Positions 34,667-47,618 of a DNA stretch of 64,000 nucleotides are shown in pieces (position 1 is the stretch's first letter; every line of letters begins with the position of its first letter). Source of the DNA: Sclerotinia nivalis. Lineage: Eukaryota; Ascomycota; Leotiomycetes; Helotiales; Sclerotiniaceae. The translations under genes and the position numbers were made by a program. The stretch is taken from assembly GCA_029531795.1 (NCBI GenBank), contig JAPEIS010000013.1:248001-312000 (forward strand). Reading direction: 5' to 3'. Under the pieces are notes generated by a model. It saw nothing but the letters and a program-made list of their open reading frames with translations, searched no databases and had not been told where the DNA came from.

Positions 34667-37105
34667 ATGGCACCATCCACCACTATCACAGCAGGCCATC
34701 AACCAGTGGTAGCATTCAACCCAGGGAAGAGATATATCGCTGCATGTACTTCTATATTGATTGTTAATCTTGCTTGTGCACTGGATGCTACAACAATAGC
34801 AGTTGCTTTACCAGTCAGTTCTGTCTTCAAATCATCCCCTTTGTTCAAACTCACCTCTAACATTTCCACTTCCATTTATATAGACAATATCTGAAGCCCT
34901 AAATGGAAATGCAATTGAAGCTTTCTGGGCCGGCACCTCCTTCCTCCTGACTTCTACCGTCTGGCAACCTGTATTCATAGCCCTATCTCATGTATTCGGA
35001 CGGAGACCACTAGTATTGTTTTCCCTCATTCTATTTACGGTTGGCTCTGTCCTGGGAGGAGTAGCGGACAGCATGGTATCCTTATTAGTAGGCCGCTGTC
35101 TTCAAGGAAGTGGTGTTGGGGGTATTCTTGCACTCACAGAAGCTTTGATAACTGATATGGTTCCACTACGCCAAAGAGGAAATGCGATGGCTCTCTTAGG
35201 AGTGGTTTGGGCTCTAGGAAGTGTCACTGGACCACTGATTGGAGGTGCCTTGGCTGAGAAGAATGCTTGGAGATGGATTTTCTACCTCAACCTACCCATC
35301 ATCGCAGTAGGATTTGTAGGGTGTGTTTGGTTCTTGGAGTTGGAAAGAAAGGAAAGAACAATCGACGAGAAACTGTCCGAAATAGATTATATTGGATCGG
35401 TTATTTTCGTAGGATCTTTGACCTCATTCCTTATTCCACTGACGTGGGGCGGAGTGAGTTATTCATGGACAAACTGGTATACTATGGCCCCCCTGCTGAT
35501 GGGAGCCATTGGACTCGTCGATTTCTGTGCATATGAAGCGATGCTTGCCAGGAGACCCATTATACCAACTCGACTGTTCCGCAATAGTTCTACGTCCATA
35601 GCCTATTCTTGTACCTTCCTGCACGGTATGATCCTCTGGTCGATCGTCTATTATGCGCCCTTCTACTTTATGTCCGTTCAAGGCTACACATCAATAATGG
35701 CCGGTGTCGCTGCTCTCCCAGAGACCCTCACTATCGTTCCCATGGCTATGATCCTTGGAATCCTTGCAGCAAAAACAGGAACATATCGTTGGGGTCTATG
35801 GCTCGGATGGGCTATGACAGCTTTTGGCTGCGGTATGCTTTATCTTCTTGATGTTGGGACTCCAGTTGTTGCATGGATTTTTTTGATGCTTGGAAGTGGT
35901 ATTGGTATGGGTCTTTTGTATCCAGCTATGAGTTTGGCTATTCAAGCTTCGGCTCCGCCGGAGGATGCTGCTACTGCTGCGGGATTGTTCACGTTCTTTC
36001 GTGCTTTTGGTCAAACTGTTGGCGTTGCGATGTAAGTTCTTTGTCCTTTTCCTCGTGTCTTTGCCCTTTCCTCGATGGCTCCAGCATTTGTGTTTCGACT
36101 GCTCGCCTAGTGGTTTGTCTTTTCCCTCCCACGTTTTGAATCTCTTAATCGACAATGCTACGATTGCATCCGCTGTTGCTTGTTTCCTGCCAGTCCGCTG
36201 GTTTTGCCGTTTATTCTGGATAACCTACGCACGTTGCCATCAAGTCTGGCGTCGCTTGTTCTGCCTCTGACACATCTACCGTTGTCGCAGATTGAACTGC
36301 GGCCGCCACAATGCAAGCTCTTCCTTTTGATTGCCGTTTCGTACAACGAGTAATGAATCGAATTGGCTCTCCATTCTTATCCAAACTTCTTGTCTATGCA
36401 AACAAGCTTATAGCTCTAGCCCATTCCCAGCTCATGTATATCCTGTTTAAGCAAGCCCCCTTCAATTCTTTTTTTTCCACAGCTTTTCAATTGTCCGTTC
36501 GGAGTGAGACTATACTAACAGCAGTCAGTGGAGGTGTCATATTCCAAAATCGAATGCTTTCTGAACTCAGAGCCATCCCGGACTTTACCATACTCGCAGC
36601 ACAGTTTGGGTATACTCTTGACAAAGTAGTTGTGGATGCAGTGGCTTTAATCCCCTTGATCAATGCTCTGCCACCTGATACTCCTGAAGTGGTGGACTTC
36701 AGGCTTGTTTCCGCAAAATCGATCAAGACCATTTGGATTGTCATGTGTGTATTTGCTGTTGCTGGATTCATCGCTAGTTGCTTTGTTAAAGGCTATGATC
36801 TTGATCAAGCTCTTGTGACAGATCAAGGATTTGCAATTGGCGTGAAGAAAGTCGATCCCGAGAAATCAGAAATCGATATGAAGGCGAGTGGCTTGGGGAA
36901 GGTTGAGATGTCTGCCGAACAAAAAGTCATAGATGCTGGTCATTCACAGAACGTATCTGACGAAAAGGAAATTGTCAACGTGAGTGAATGGTGCAAGTCC
37001 GACTTGTTCGACAATCGAAAAGTTGCTATGCCGAATGGTTCAGAGCAGTTGAAGCTTTCCGCCAGAGGGAAAGATACTTGCCCTATTTTCGGAAAAGATT
37101 ATTAG
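34667..37105 (+). CDS. MFS drug/metabolite exporter (DHA-type)
   Basis: Three exons, 34667-34813, 34884-36031 and 36529-37105, give 623 aa. Family motifs are clear: the first helix LIVNLACALDATTIAVALP, motif A-like FGRRPLVLFS, the antiporter motif C GSVTGPLIGGAL, LQGSGVGGI and AAGLFTFFRAFGQTVGVAIGGVIFQN across the second intron. Hydrophobic segments suggest about 14 helices, with a hydrophilic tail of about 100 residues. Such proton antiporters expel toxins, drugs or secondary metabolites at the plasma membrane; the substrate is unknown. The second intron (36032-36528) is 497 bases, far longer than usual here, yet its borders restore the GVAIGGV motif exactly. A Zn2Cys6 regulator follows 553 bases downstream on the same strand. 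Confidence 0.93.
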
Positions 37106-37658
37106 CTGTAAATCTTTTTATTTCTGTGGGCAATACAACATTGTTCTTTTTTATGTTCTTTTGACTGACTGTATTTCTGTTGCTTCCCCAAATCGTTTCT
37201 TCTGGAAAAAAATTCATACACCACTTCAATGGCAATGTATTCTTATTAGTATGATTCAAATTTATATACAAGCACGTGGGTGATGCACCCATTTTCTTTG
37301 GATATATCAAGGAAATCAACACTCTCAAAGCCAATCAAATAATTCTTGAACAATACAGATTCAAATCTTTCGTCCCTTTCTTTCCAAATTAAATACACAT
37401 ACAATACTTTGCACCTATCAAATTCAATGCATCTTCGATATCTAGATCCGGAATTGTCTTAACGTCTAATTGGCTCGCTAGTCGGAAACCTTTTTGCTTG
37501 TTTATCCGGCTACTTCTCTTGACAACCGTTCCTCTCCAGATCCTCTCCTCTTATTTTCATTTCCCAAATTTTACAGGTTCAATCTACAACCCACAAATTT
37601 GATTACAAACTGCCTCCGCATCTTGAGAATTTCCATCATATTTGGATATCTCATCGAA
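37106..37658. promoter_or_regulatory. Spacer between MFS gene and Zn2Cys6 gene
   Basis: Noncoding, AT-rich. An in-frame ATG at 37494 exists upstream of the chosen start of the regulator, so part of this may be coding or leader. Confidence 0.4.
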
Positions 37659-40489
37659 ATGGACAACATGCCATCTAGGAAATCGATCCCCCATGGGAAT
37701 TCCTTCAAGCCTCCACCAACAAGGAGGGTAAAAAATGGCGAACGTCGTAGAGTCACTCAAGCATGTGATCAATGTAGAATGTAAGTTTCCGAAACTCACT
37801 CCCCCTTTGTTCCACATACAATCACGTGGTGGCATGAGAATTTATCATAGCCTTCTTAACAATTGTACAGCGCAAAACAAAAGTGTTCTGGTAATACACC
37901 TTGCGTGAATTGTATCACCGATCGATTATCATGTTCATACGACCTCCCCTACACCCGTGGCCGCAGACTCCAAATAAGGCCGAATCCAGCTGTGGAACAA
38001 AACCCGAGATATCCTAGCTTCAACAATGGACTCATCTCAATCAATTCTGGCCCTTTTCAACAAGATCAGAGAAAAATACCACCAATGCTTGGTCCAAACG
38101 GCGAAGTTCTACTACCTACACAAATGATGGGACCGTATCACCAGCAATTCAACAATAGCTCGAATGCTACTTTCTTTCATGGGACCCAGCAAAGATTTGA
38201 TTTGCCACTCAAAGATTCCCATGTTCCTGTTTCTGCATTTGGTGATTTACCAATGGTGATCGGTCGAGTTGGAATGGTTGCTTTACCAAATAAAGATGTA
38301 GGTGCTAGACTAGTTGCAACTTATTTTGAAAAGTTTTCTCCTAGCCTGCTCTTCCTCCACAGACCAAGTGTCGAAAGCTGGACGATGGATCTATTATCCG
38401 ATGATGGCTATGTTTTGCACAAAAATGAGTTCAAAAGCAGGAATGCGGCGGTTTTTTTCATATTTGCTTCAGCTCAGGCTTACAACGCAGGTCCAGAACC
38501 ATCAGATACAAGGTTAGGAACCAATTCCTTTCTAGTTCTTTTGCTAATACTTCTATCACCAACAGTATGCTCCACTTTCATTTGGCAGATGAGCAACTAC
38601 AATCCGAAACTGGTCCACCTCAGCTAGCTAGTATTCAAGCTCGACTCTTACAATGCTACTATCTGCTAGCCAGAGGCAGGATTAATCAATGCTGGAGCAC
38701 TTTTGGCACCGTCGTCAGCTTAATATTCGCACTTGGAATACAAAGAAAGCATAGCCAGAAAGATGTGATCAGTCTGATTGATATTGAATGTCAAAAGAGA
38801 GTCTTTTGGGCAGCTTTTACTTTGGACAAATACTTAAGTTATGCCTTGCATAGACCACAACTTATTGAGCTGGAAAATACTGATCAGGTAAGCTATACCT
38901 TCTGCTAGCAAGCATGCCAATTTCTGCATACTCTTTGTTATGCAAGTCTGTATGTTGTTGGCCCCTTTCTTCGAACAAGGAGTTCCTGCAATTCAACTAG
39001 GTAAGGGGTTGAACCATCTGCTTGCGACCAGACCGGGTGTTTACATTACTCGAAATTTTCAAGTAATGATCCAAATTAAGAACCCTTGAACTAAACAAAT
39101 TTTTTTTTGCTGTACAAAAGCCACAATTCGTCATACTCAAAATATGATCAATTGATCATCAACTTCACTATGGTTTTCGGAATCTTTGTTCACTCGATAG
39201 GTAACTAAGATAAGATGGCAGAATAATAAACTTGCTCAAATGAAAAAGTTTACTAACAAGCTAATTAGGATATGCCAAAGCTCATCAATGACAAACAATC
39301 TACACCTTCCTTTCTCATGCCTGCTTCTCAAGATGCTCTCTCTAAGAACTTTGCATCCAATCTCCAAATCGAGTAATTTATTCTTTCTTCTGTTGACTTG
39401 AGTTTTATTGCTAATTGAAATAAATAGACTTTCAATCATTATCAGCAAAATCCAAAAGAATATTTATGGAATTCGGAAGCCCGACATTAAGAGACATTTA
39501 GAATTGGCCAAGGCTTATAAGGATATTGACCTCAAGGCCTGGAAGAAGAAAGCCGCTCTTTTGATCGATGTCGACCCCCAAACTTTGTCCGAGATTTACA
39601 AGTTTCAAAGAACAGAGCTCTTGCTGGCATATAATCATACTCAGCTTCTTTTGTTTCGGGATTTGATCCTCGACGCGGCAACCAATGACGAAGATCTCAT
39701 GGATAAAATTGATGGAATGATAAGTGATCTTGTGGATGCTTGTAAGGATATTTGCGAAATCATCGAGCCACGTCCAGAATACTGGACCCGAACTCCGAGT
39801 ATCCAAGAAACTCAACCCTATGGATTCGTTGCATCATTGCCATTCCGAAGTGCTTGGGTAAGTTCCGTTTCTCTACTCCTTTCTTTCTTACTCTTCCAAA
39901 CCACCAACATCCTTCCTCCTAGCCTTTCTTCCTTTCTCTTAAGCTGGATACAAAACTAACCTCGATATTAAAAAATCAGTTCACACAATACGTTATGTAC
40001 TCCGCCGCAGTAGTCACCTACATCATGAGTCAGCAAGACCCAGCATCCTCAACCCAATCCAGCAGCATAATCCTAAAAAAATCTCGACTCCTCCACGAAG
40101 CTCTCAAAACCGTTGCACAACCCGGTACATTTATCGCTCAATGTGTTTCCGTCTTGGACGAATTAAAAGATGCGACCGATGAAGCTATTAAGCATCATTT
40201 ATCTATAAAACGCAAGGAGAGGATTGCGCGAAACGAGGAGAATGGTGAAGGTAGCGAATTCGAGGATGCTGTTGTTGATGTTAGTAGTGATGATGGTAGT
40301 CTTTGTTTAGGCGGTAGTCCGAATGGATATGAGGGAGAGGACACGGATATGGGTATGAGTATGGGTATGGAAATTGGTATGGATATGCACAAAGATGGAG
40401 GTGGTGCATATGATGGGAGAATTCCCATCATGAAACGTATTAAGGACTGGGGTTTTTCGAGACTCACGGGCAATCATATTCGAGGTTGA
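37659..40489 (+). CDS. Zn2Cys6 fungal transcription factor
   Basis: Six exons (37659-37780, 37871-38512, 38566-38887, 39269-39372, 39428-39857, 39980-40489) join in frame to 709 aa. The binuclear zinc cluster spans residues about 36-63 with spacing C-x2-C-x6-C-x5-C-x2-C-x6-C, completed only across the first intron. A basic linker (YTRGRRLQIRP) follows. The middle part has the fungal-specific factor domain, seen in LLQCYYLLARGRINQCWSTFGTVVSLIFALGI and the RVFWAAFTLDKYLS signature. An acidic tail with Gly-Met repeats closes the protein. Intron 3 is long (381 bases). The start at 37659 is chosen because it lies just before the basic region; an earlier in-frame ATG at 37494 is possible. Its position next to the MFS exporter suggests, but does not show, that it controls it. 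Confidence 0.92.
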
Positions 40490-43400
40490 CGGATGTTGCA
40501 TGGGATGATTGAGATTTATGATGGCAGGTCGATGTTTCTATGTCTTGGTCGTCAATTCTGTCATCGACTTTGACTTGAAACAATACCGATCATATATCTT
40601 ATTCCTTACTTCCACATATCTATTTTCAAGGTTGGGTTGGTGGGATGGGGTTTTTAACAGCGATGGCATTACATGAGGGTATCTGCATCTGCATAAGCGT
40701 CATACCTTCGATTTTGTTTTTGGCATCATACCACTCTGATCTCCTTTTAGCGGGCAGACGAGCAGGCGCAGAAGGAGCATATTCACACATACAGGCATAT
40801 AGGCATATGACTAGGAGATACCCATTATTGTATTACTTTACGTTGCGTTGCGGTATGAGATCAATGGATTTGCGGGAAGTTTTAGATCGGTATTTGTTTT
40901 TGCAGAGGGAGAATGGGTTTTGATTTGACAAGTGATCTGGGAATTAGGGAATGAAATAAAAACTGTTGATTTGTTATTTTTGCAGGGATGTATGAGCCAT
41001 GAGCAAGTGATTTGATGGGATGGTGCGAGTGGTGATGAGTGATGAGTGATGAGTGATTGATGATACAATAATGAAAGCTCCAAATCAAACTCCGTGATCT
41101 TCTTATTTTATCGTACAGATATCTGAAGGAAGATGAGAGATTCCAGAGGAGCTGAGAAAAGGGAAAGGAAGAGAGGAGAAGTGGGAAGATCACGAAGATA
41201 AAGTTTATCAAAGGAAATTTCAGATACTGTCCTTTTAGATAAATATTAGTAAGCCTTACTTCATTTGGGACAATCATACGAGTAGATTATTCCTGGTATC
41301 TTGATATCTACAATTGATTTAGATATACTGCGAGATTTGGAGGAGGGAGGAACCTACCATGTTAGGGGAAGAGACAGTTAAGAAAATAGAGTGCTATTGC
41401 GAGTGTAGAAAGGAAAGAAAGACGGAACATAATGTTTGGTTTGAGAAAGGAATAAGATGTATTCGAGTCCCTTCTTATTGAATATTTATTGGGATGGAAT
41501 GATTCGTGCTGGTGGCTGAATGAATTAATTGAGGAATTCGATGGGTGGTTAGTGATATATGCGGTTTTTGAGGGGGAGAAGATTGTAGAAATGGGCGGCT
41601 GGGTGGGATGCGATGCGATGCCATGGTGTAGTGTGGTTGGACGGGATGCGTGCGATGCGATGGGATGGGAAATGGTGGGGATGCGATGAGGTCGGACGAG
41701 ATGGGAGGAAATGGAAGAGAAAAAAAGAAGAGAAGAAAGGGGCCTGATTCGATCATGAATGTAGCTTTAACTCTTCCTGCTCAGGGTCCTACTCGTTCGA
41801 CCAGAAAGTATACAACTCCTAAATCCATGCAAAAATCACAAACCGGTAAACTACCAGGGAAATCACCTGGTTTCTGTAGCTCCAGGGTTGTATACTTTCT
41901 GGCAGCACAAATGCTACTTCGTGCTGTTATTAATATGTCTTTCTCCTATGATATCTCCTATGGTATAACCATTTTCGAATCGGTCATTAAAAAGAGTTGG
42001 TCAGCTGTACTATTCAAATACCCAATTGTATCACGTCGTCGTTGGCCATGCTGGTGTATATTTTTGATACGAAAGCAGGAGGTATTTACTTCTCATGGAC
42101 GGTAAGCGGTTGAAGTATCTAATTAATTATGAGTACAAAAGATCGATTATTTTGGTACTGACAGACAGATAAATTGTAAATAATTATTTGATTTGGGTAT
42201 AGCAATTAAACTTACCTCGATATTATCCTCTTGCTTCAGTAAAGATGCTTGTGCAATTCATCTATCTCAGCCTGCGGAATACGACACCAGTATATCTCAG
42301 TCTTGATCTATAGCCATAAGTGGTCTCTTGAACCCGGCTAAGCCTCGAACTGCAAATGCCGGAAAAAATGTAGGATATTCCTAAAGAAAAAGCATATATT
42401 CAGAACTTCATTTTCGCTGACAGGTTGGCAATTAAAATCCCATGATCAGATTATATACTCTATTCATATCCATAAAGCAATATTCAGTCGAATAATAATG
42501 TATTGTTGAATATATTCCATTGCGAGTATATCGGTATAGTCCGAAATGGTGCAATCGCCGATGACAAGGAGGCTAAACGAAGTTTACCGAGCTACCTCCT
42601 ATGTACCCCACAAATTGGCGCGAAAAGACATACTCTCCCCAAAACAATGTTTTCAAATATGTATGAAATTCTCAATTGGCATCCAAACTTTTAGCTGGTA
42701 ATATATACGTATGTTCCGGACTTAGAAAATTTATCAAATGTAATGTGTACACCGTAACCCTTTGAGATTGATTTGAGGTAGAATTTTGGATTTTGGGTTG
42801 AGAAGTAGAGGAGGAAATTTAGTGGAATGTCGCCCCGCACTTGGCGATGAACACCTAATTCAAAATGATACAGAGGTATCGATAATGAATTCAACTTCGC
42901 AGAATTTCGGAGATACAGTTCTTGAGAGAGAAATATGAACTAACCATAGAAATTTTGGATCAAAATACTGTTTGAATTGTTGGGTTGTGTTCTATTTTGG
43001 AAGTGTCAAAATGTCAAATCCCCTTCTCCACATTTGACAGGACCCTCCGTGCATGAAGGCTTTAACAATACTGACTGACATCATTCGTCCTCCAAAAAGC
43101 AAACTTATGCAACACTTAAACAGATCACGAGATCAACCCAACCACTTCGAGGATAAAGCTGATGATAGTTATGCCAAAAAACGAGAAAAGATACTTATCT
43201 AATCTCCAAATGGGAATAATGAGTTGTTGAACTGGTCTCTAAAGTTGAAAGAAGTGGGTTTTCATGGAGGAGAAGCTTCATGTGAACGAATTGATTCGCG
43301 TAGAGCATCAAACTAATTGGATAATCAACACCCTAACGAGAGACGGACTCTCCTCTATCATTTAGCTCACGCGTTAACCGAGGTTAGTCAAAATATATAT

Positions 43401-43623
43401 AGAGTCGTGAAATCTTCTTCCTATCCCTAAAACATCTCATTCGCGGAGAAACTTTTCCCAGACACTACATAAAATTGTGTGGTTCCTTGGTAAGAGTTAT
43501 GAAATACTCGAGATTCGTAGATCAATTACTTGAACGGTGCTAATGAGCTCTTTTACAGCAACGGTTCTTAGACCTCGACCTCCAACAAAGTTTACCGCTA
43601 TCTGCAGCGTGCCTTGATAATTT
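40490..43623. other. Intergenic region, Zn2Cys6 gene / disordered-protein gene
   Basis: About 3.1 kb with no supportable gene. It has GA/TG-rich low-complexity DNA near 41000-41750 and a hairpin-forming repeat at 41801-41902. The open frame at 41650-42105 is judged spurious. Confidence 0.5.
41801..41902. repeat. Hairpin with 16-bp perfect stem
   Basis: CCAGAAAGTATACAAC at 41801-41816 is perfectly complementary to 41887-41902. An inner 6-bp stem (ACCAGG 41853-41858 / CCTGGT 41866-41871) lies in the loop. It could be a short MITE relic or a small-RNA precursor. Confidence 0.6.
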
Positions 43624-45626
43624 ATGGAGAATGGTCATCTTCCGCCTTCAGAAATGCCTACCCGTCCGGCTCGCCCCTCTCTCATCCGCCGCAACGCCCA
43701 GTATCAGGTTCCTCTAACTGCTGAAGCGCAAAATCAGGCTGGTCGGGCTCAACTGGATCGTCCAGTCGCTAATTCTGATGAACGTCCGATTGCTCAAGCT
43801 TCTAGTTCTGAACTAGTTGATGACGAGACTCAACTCGCAGAGTACAATGCTCTGGTTGCTGAGCAGAGGGAATATCTCCAGCGATATCAAGAGAATCGAG
43901 CTGCCGAGGCTGCTCAAGCTCCTGAGGTTTCTCAACAATTTGATGCTGCTGCTATGTTTGCTCGAATTGAAAGGGAACAGGCTGCTGTGGATTCCTTGCC
44001 CCCCCACGTGAGACGCACCAGGTCTGAGGAGTTTGCTTGGACTCATCGCCATATTGTCGGCGGGAGTTTGAGCCAACACCACAGTGACGTCTACCCTGGT
44101 CCCCAGGCTTTGGATGCGGAAACAATGGCCGCTGGTATTTACAATGCACGAATTGACTGGGTTGCGCAGAATGCTCAGGCTTCATTCGCGAGCAGCAGCT
44201 CGAGTGCCATGCGTCCGGACACTCCACGTCCAGATACTCCACGTCCGGATACTTCGCGACCAGTATTCTCACGCACTCAGTGGTCGTCTCATAGCAGGCA
44301 AGACCTGCGTTTGAACCCTTACGCAGCCCCTTTCGTTCCTCGTCGTCAACTCGCCGTCAATCTTCTTGCATCGGTTCAGGAAGGAGAAGAAGAAGTAGGA
44401 CAGGGTTTCGAAATCATCGACATTGGAACTCCATCAGCTGAAAACGGAGAGAAGGAACCCGCCGTGGACTCAGAGGTGAGCATCTACATAGTCGTTTTTA
44501 ATGTCATTTTGCTTTCAAGACCAGCGCTTTATTTCTGTATTTCAAACTCCCGGAATGTCAACCCCATATCATATCCTATTTTACCCCATCCATTGTATTT
44601 TCTTTTGATCCTTTTCTCATTCTCTTGAATGAAGGAATAACAAACTAGTGAGCCCCCTCCAACTAGTAAACCATTACATTTATCCTTGCGCCTATCCTGT
44701 GAATCAGCCCATAAATCGCTGTCTTCTACCACAATCTCATGTACTCAATTTTGAGACCGATTTTCTTTTCTCTACTAATTTAACAGATACCGTGCCAATC
44801 TTGGAAAGTCCCAAACTTGGTAAGGTCATACAATTAACAGGAAGTTCCCGATCATCGTCACCAACTAATTGGAAACTTCTAATCGGAAATGATTCAATGG
44901 AAAATCCGTTTGTTCGAATTTGTTCATGTTGTTTGAAGGTTCCACACCTTCATAACACAATACAATAAAAATACCAGGGAGTTCCCGCAACTATACTGTG
45001 TTATTTTCAAACAATCGGGAATACTCTGATCATAGTAAGATTGAATCAATGCCAAACTGATTTAGCTCCTATATCTTGTTTATGGTCTTCATCGTCATCG
45101 TCGTCGTTGTTTGATTGTTTGATAGAAATATCATTGTTATCGCTTCTCGTCTCGTTTTGCCTTTCGTTTCTAAAATAAATCATCATGTTCTTTTGAAGCT
45201 CACAAAAACCACAGAATGCCACCATCGCCGAATCCAGCACCAGCGTCGCTGCCAATACCAGTGCTGCCACCGCCAATGACCACTCCTGGTATGAAAGGAT
45301 GGTAAGAACAACTATTCCGTACATTTTATTTGTCTTTGCACTTCACATCCACACAGGAATCCAATATTCCGGGCTAGTATACTAAATGCGAGCCCTCAAT
45401 GTTTGGAAATAATTCAATATTCACAATGAATTCAGGAACTTAAAGTTCTCCCAGACTATTGGAAACCCCGTACTCGCTTCCCTCTTCTCAATGTTGATGT
45501 AAATAAAAGGGAAAAAAAGCTAACAAAACAAAAATGCAGGTCGATCAAATCGTTGGGGATTATGACGATGACAATACCGCCATCTATTCATACCCTACGG
45601 CCATCGGTTCAAACCGTACCTCCTGA
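43624..45626 (+). CDS. Hypothetical disordered protein with PRPDT repeats
   Basis: Exons 43624-44475, 45215-45301 and 45540-45626 join in frame to 341 aa and end at TGA. I do not recognise the family. The protein is hydrophilic and rich in Ala, Gln, Arg and Ser. It has a Glu/Gln helix (AEYNALVAEQREYLQRYQENR) and a tandem RPDTP repeat near residues 198-212. An acidic stretch (VQEGEEEVGQGFEIIDIG) lies before the first intron. The last two exons are short (29 codons each). The 739-base first intron is unusual for this window and could hide a further small exon, so the middle of the model is uncertain. It is likely lineage-specific; no membrane segment or signal peptide is seen. Confidence 0.6.
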
Positions 45627-46642
45627 AAGGGAAATAGTGGACAGGGAAAAGTCAATCATGATATCGAAGGCCTTCGCACTATTAAAAAGACGAACGACTC
45701 TCGACATCTAGATTGTGTATGAGCAGAAGCTTTGCCCTGGTTTTTTTTTTTTTTTTTTTTTTTTGCGCTTGTTTTATGACGGTGGTAGTTGGTTCTCGCA
45801 CCTTTCCTCCTCATCTGGGAAGGGATAGCGTGTTACCTTATTCTATAAGGCTGCCCCGACGATCGCTATTATCTTGAAGATATGGAAATGGAGGGTTGTA
45901 ATGGAAAGTGAACCGTGTGGCATTTAGGGTTTTACATAAAACTTCTGTATAATATATATACTACTGTACACTATCATCATACACTCCATAATTTCTAATA
46001 CAACAATAACGATTTTAACTTAAAGCATAAAAATGATATGGGATTTCGGCATGTGATGTGATGGGATAGAAATTGTTGTATTCATAGTAATTTTGAAAGA
46101 GAACCTATAAAATTGCTTCATGTCCTCTCCTCCCCCCCAATCCAATTCGTTTTCCCTCGCTTATTTCTTTTCCTCTCCTCCTTCTCTTCCATTACTTCCT
46201 CACTCATCTTCATCTATCTATTCTAGTTCTACATACGACTCTTCTCTCTTTCTTTTATCCAATTAAAAATATAAACTTTCTTCACTACACATCCCATGCT
46301 TATTTTCTGCAGTATCACTCTTCCTAACACTATAGGCTGGCTACACATTCTATACACATTCTATACCCACTTCCCACTCGGTTTATCTTTCAATCAATGG
46401 TTAGATCCCTATTAACAATTTGCCTGCATTATTTGTGACTTCTGATTGATATATATAGTACCTTTGCTGATAGCCTCTACGTGTACCTTGCCCATATACC
46501 TTCTTCATCTATACCCCCTCCCTATCCTCATAACTCTCACATACCCTTTTCAATACGCGCCCACTCATCAATATCACCACCTCGATCAACCTCTCGGTAT
46601 ATAAAACCAATCCCCTCTATCTCCTATTCATCCACTACCCCT

Positions 46643-46690
46643 GGGGACCCTACGGGGTCCCCAGGACGTAAAATACCATCATCATCATCA
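46643..46690 (+). mobile_element. 48-bp hairpin insert with 15-bp direct repeats, possible truncated LINE 3' end
   Basis: TCATCCACTACCCCT occurs at 46628-46642 and again at 46691-46705. The 48 bases between them form most of an 11-bp stem (46640-46650 with 46655-46665, loop TACG). They then read GGACGTAAAATACCA and ATC repeats. The order hairpin, GGACG, AAAATA, simple repeat and 15-bp duplication repeats that of LINE A's 3' end. The borders are blurred by the ATC repeat. Confidence 0.5.
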
Positions 46691-47099
46691 TCATCCACTA
46701 CCCCTATTTTCAATTCACCTCCACCTCTCTGGCCCCTTTTCCTCCTTTTGTACTCCCTCTAAATATATCCTTTTTCTATTCAATCCATCCAATCCATCCA
46801 ATCCACCCAACCCCTCTACAAAATAGTATACAAAATATTTAAAAAAACAAACAACCAAAAAAAATATACCCCAAATACTTATATCTATTGAATACATATA
46901 AGGGGCCTTAGATCACAATACATCACATCACATTATATATCTCACACACAAACTCATATCTGTTCTTATACATCCTCACTCAAGTTCATACTCATACCCA
47001 CATATCTATATCCCAATCATTCACTTAGAAATCACACATCCTTTAGCAAGATCACAAAACCAATTCTCAATTCACAACCCCCAATTAAACCAAACTATA

Positions 47100-47197
47100 C
47101 CATACCATACCATACCATACCATACCATACCATACCATACCATACCATACCATACCATACCATACCATACCATACCATACCATACCATACCATACCA
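47100..47197. repeat. (CCATA)n satellite, about 20 units
   Basis: About 98 bases of uninterrupted pentanucleotide repeat in the noncoding 3' flank of the Kap114 gene. Confidence 0.95.
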
Positions 47198-47618
47198 AAA
47201 AAACAAACAAATTACAATCTTACAATTATCCATACCATTCTATCTGATCCCATACAAACCTATCCATCCATCCATTCAAAACCATCTACAATTTTATTTA
47301 TACCAATCATACATATATACAGACGATATTTACAATTCATACTATACTACCTAACTAGACTTTTTAATTTTTGATCCCATCCTCATCATTTCATCATCAT
47401 TTAAATCATGAATTCATTGATGCGGCCCATCATACCAACAATTCAAACCATATAGAAAAATCCTGCTTATCCGCCAGATAACCATGCTCTTCCATTTAAT
47501 TCAACCCATTCCATCCCATTCCACCTGCTTGCATGCATGCATTTTCCAGTTACCCAAAAATCACCCATCATCTATCATCTATCACAATCCACACTTATTC
47601 TTCCTCAACAATTCACCC

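Larger units (their letters stand above)
45627..47618. other. Intergenic region rich in simple repeats
   Basis: About 2 kb of noncoding DNA. It contains a T24 run at 45741-45764, the hairpin insert at 46643-46690 and a long CCATA satellite. No gene is supported. Confidence 0.6.

Noticed and set aside
41650..42105. Open frame of 151 codons
   Set aside because: Starts in low-complexity GATGGGA repeats and runs through the hairpin region. No family resemblance.
44791..44823. Possible 33-base microexon within the 739-base intron
   Set aside because: AG and GT borders and phase fit, but the encoded residues add no recognisable motif; not enough support to include.
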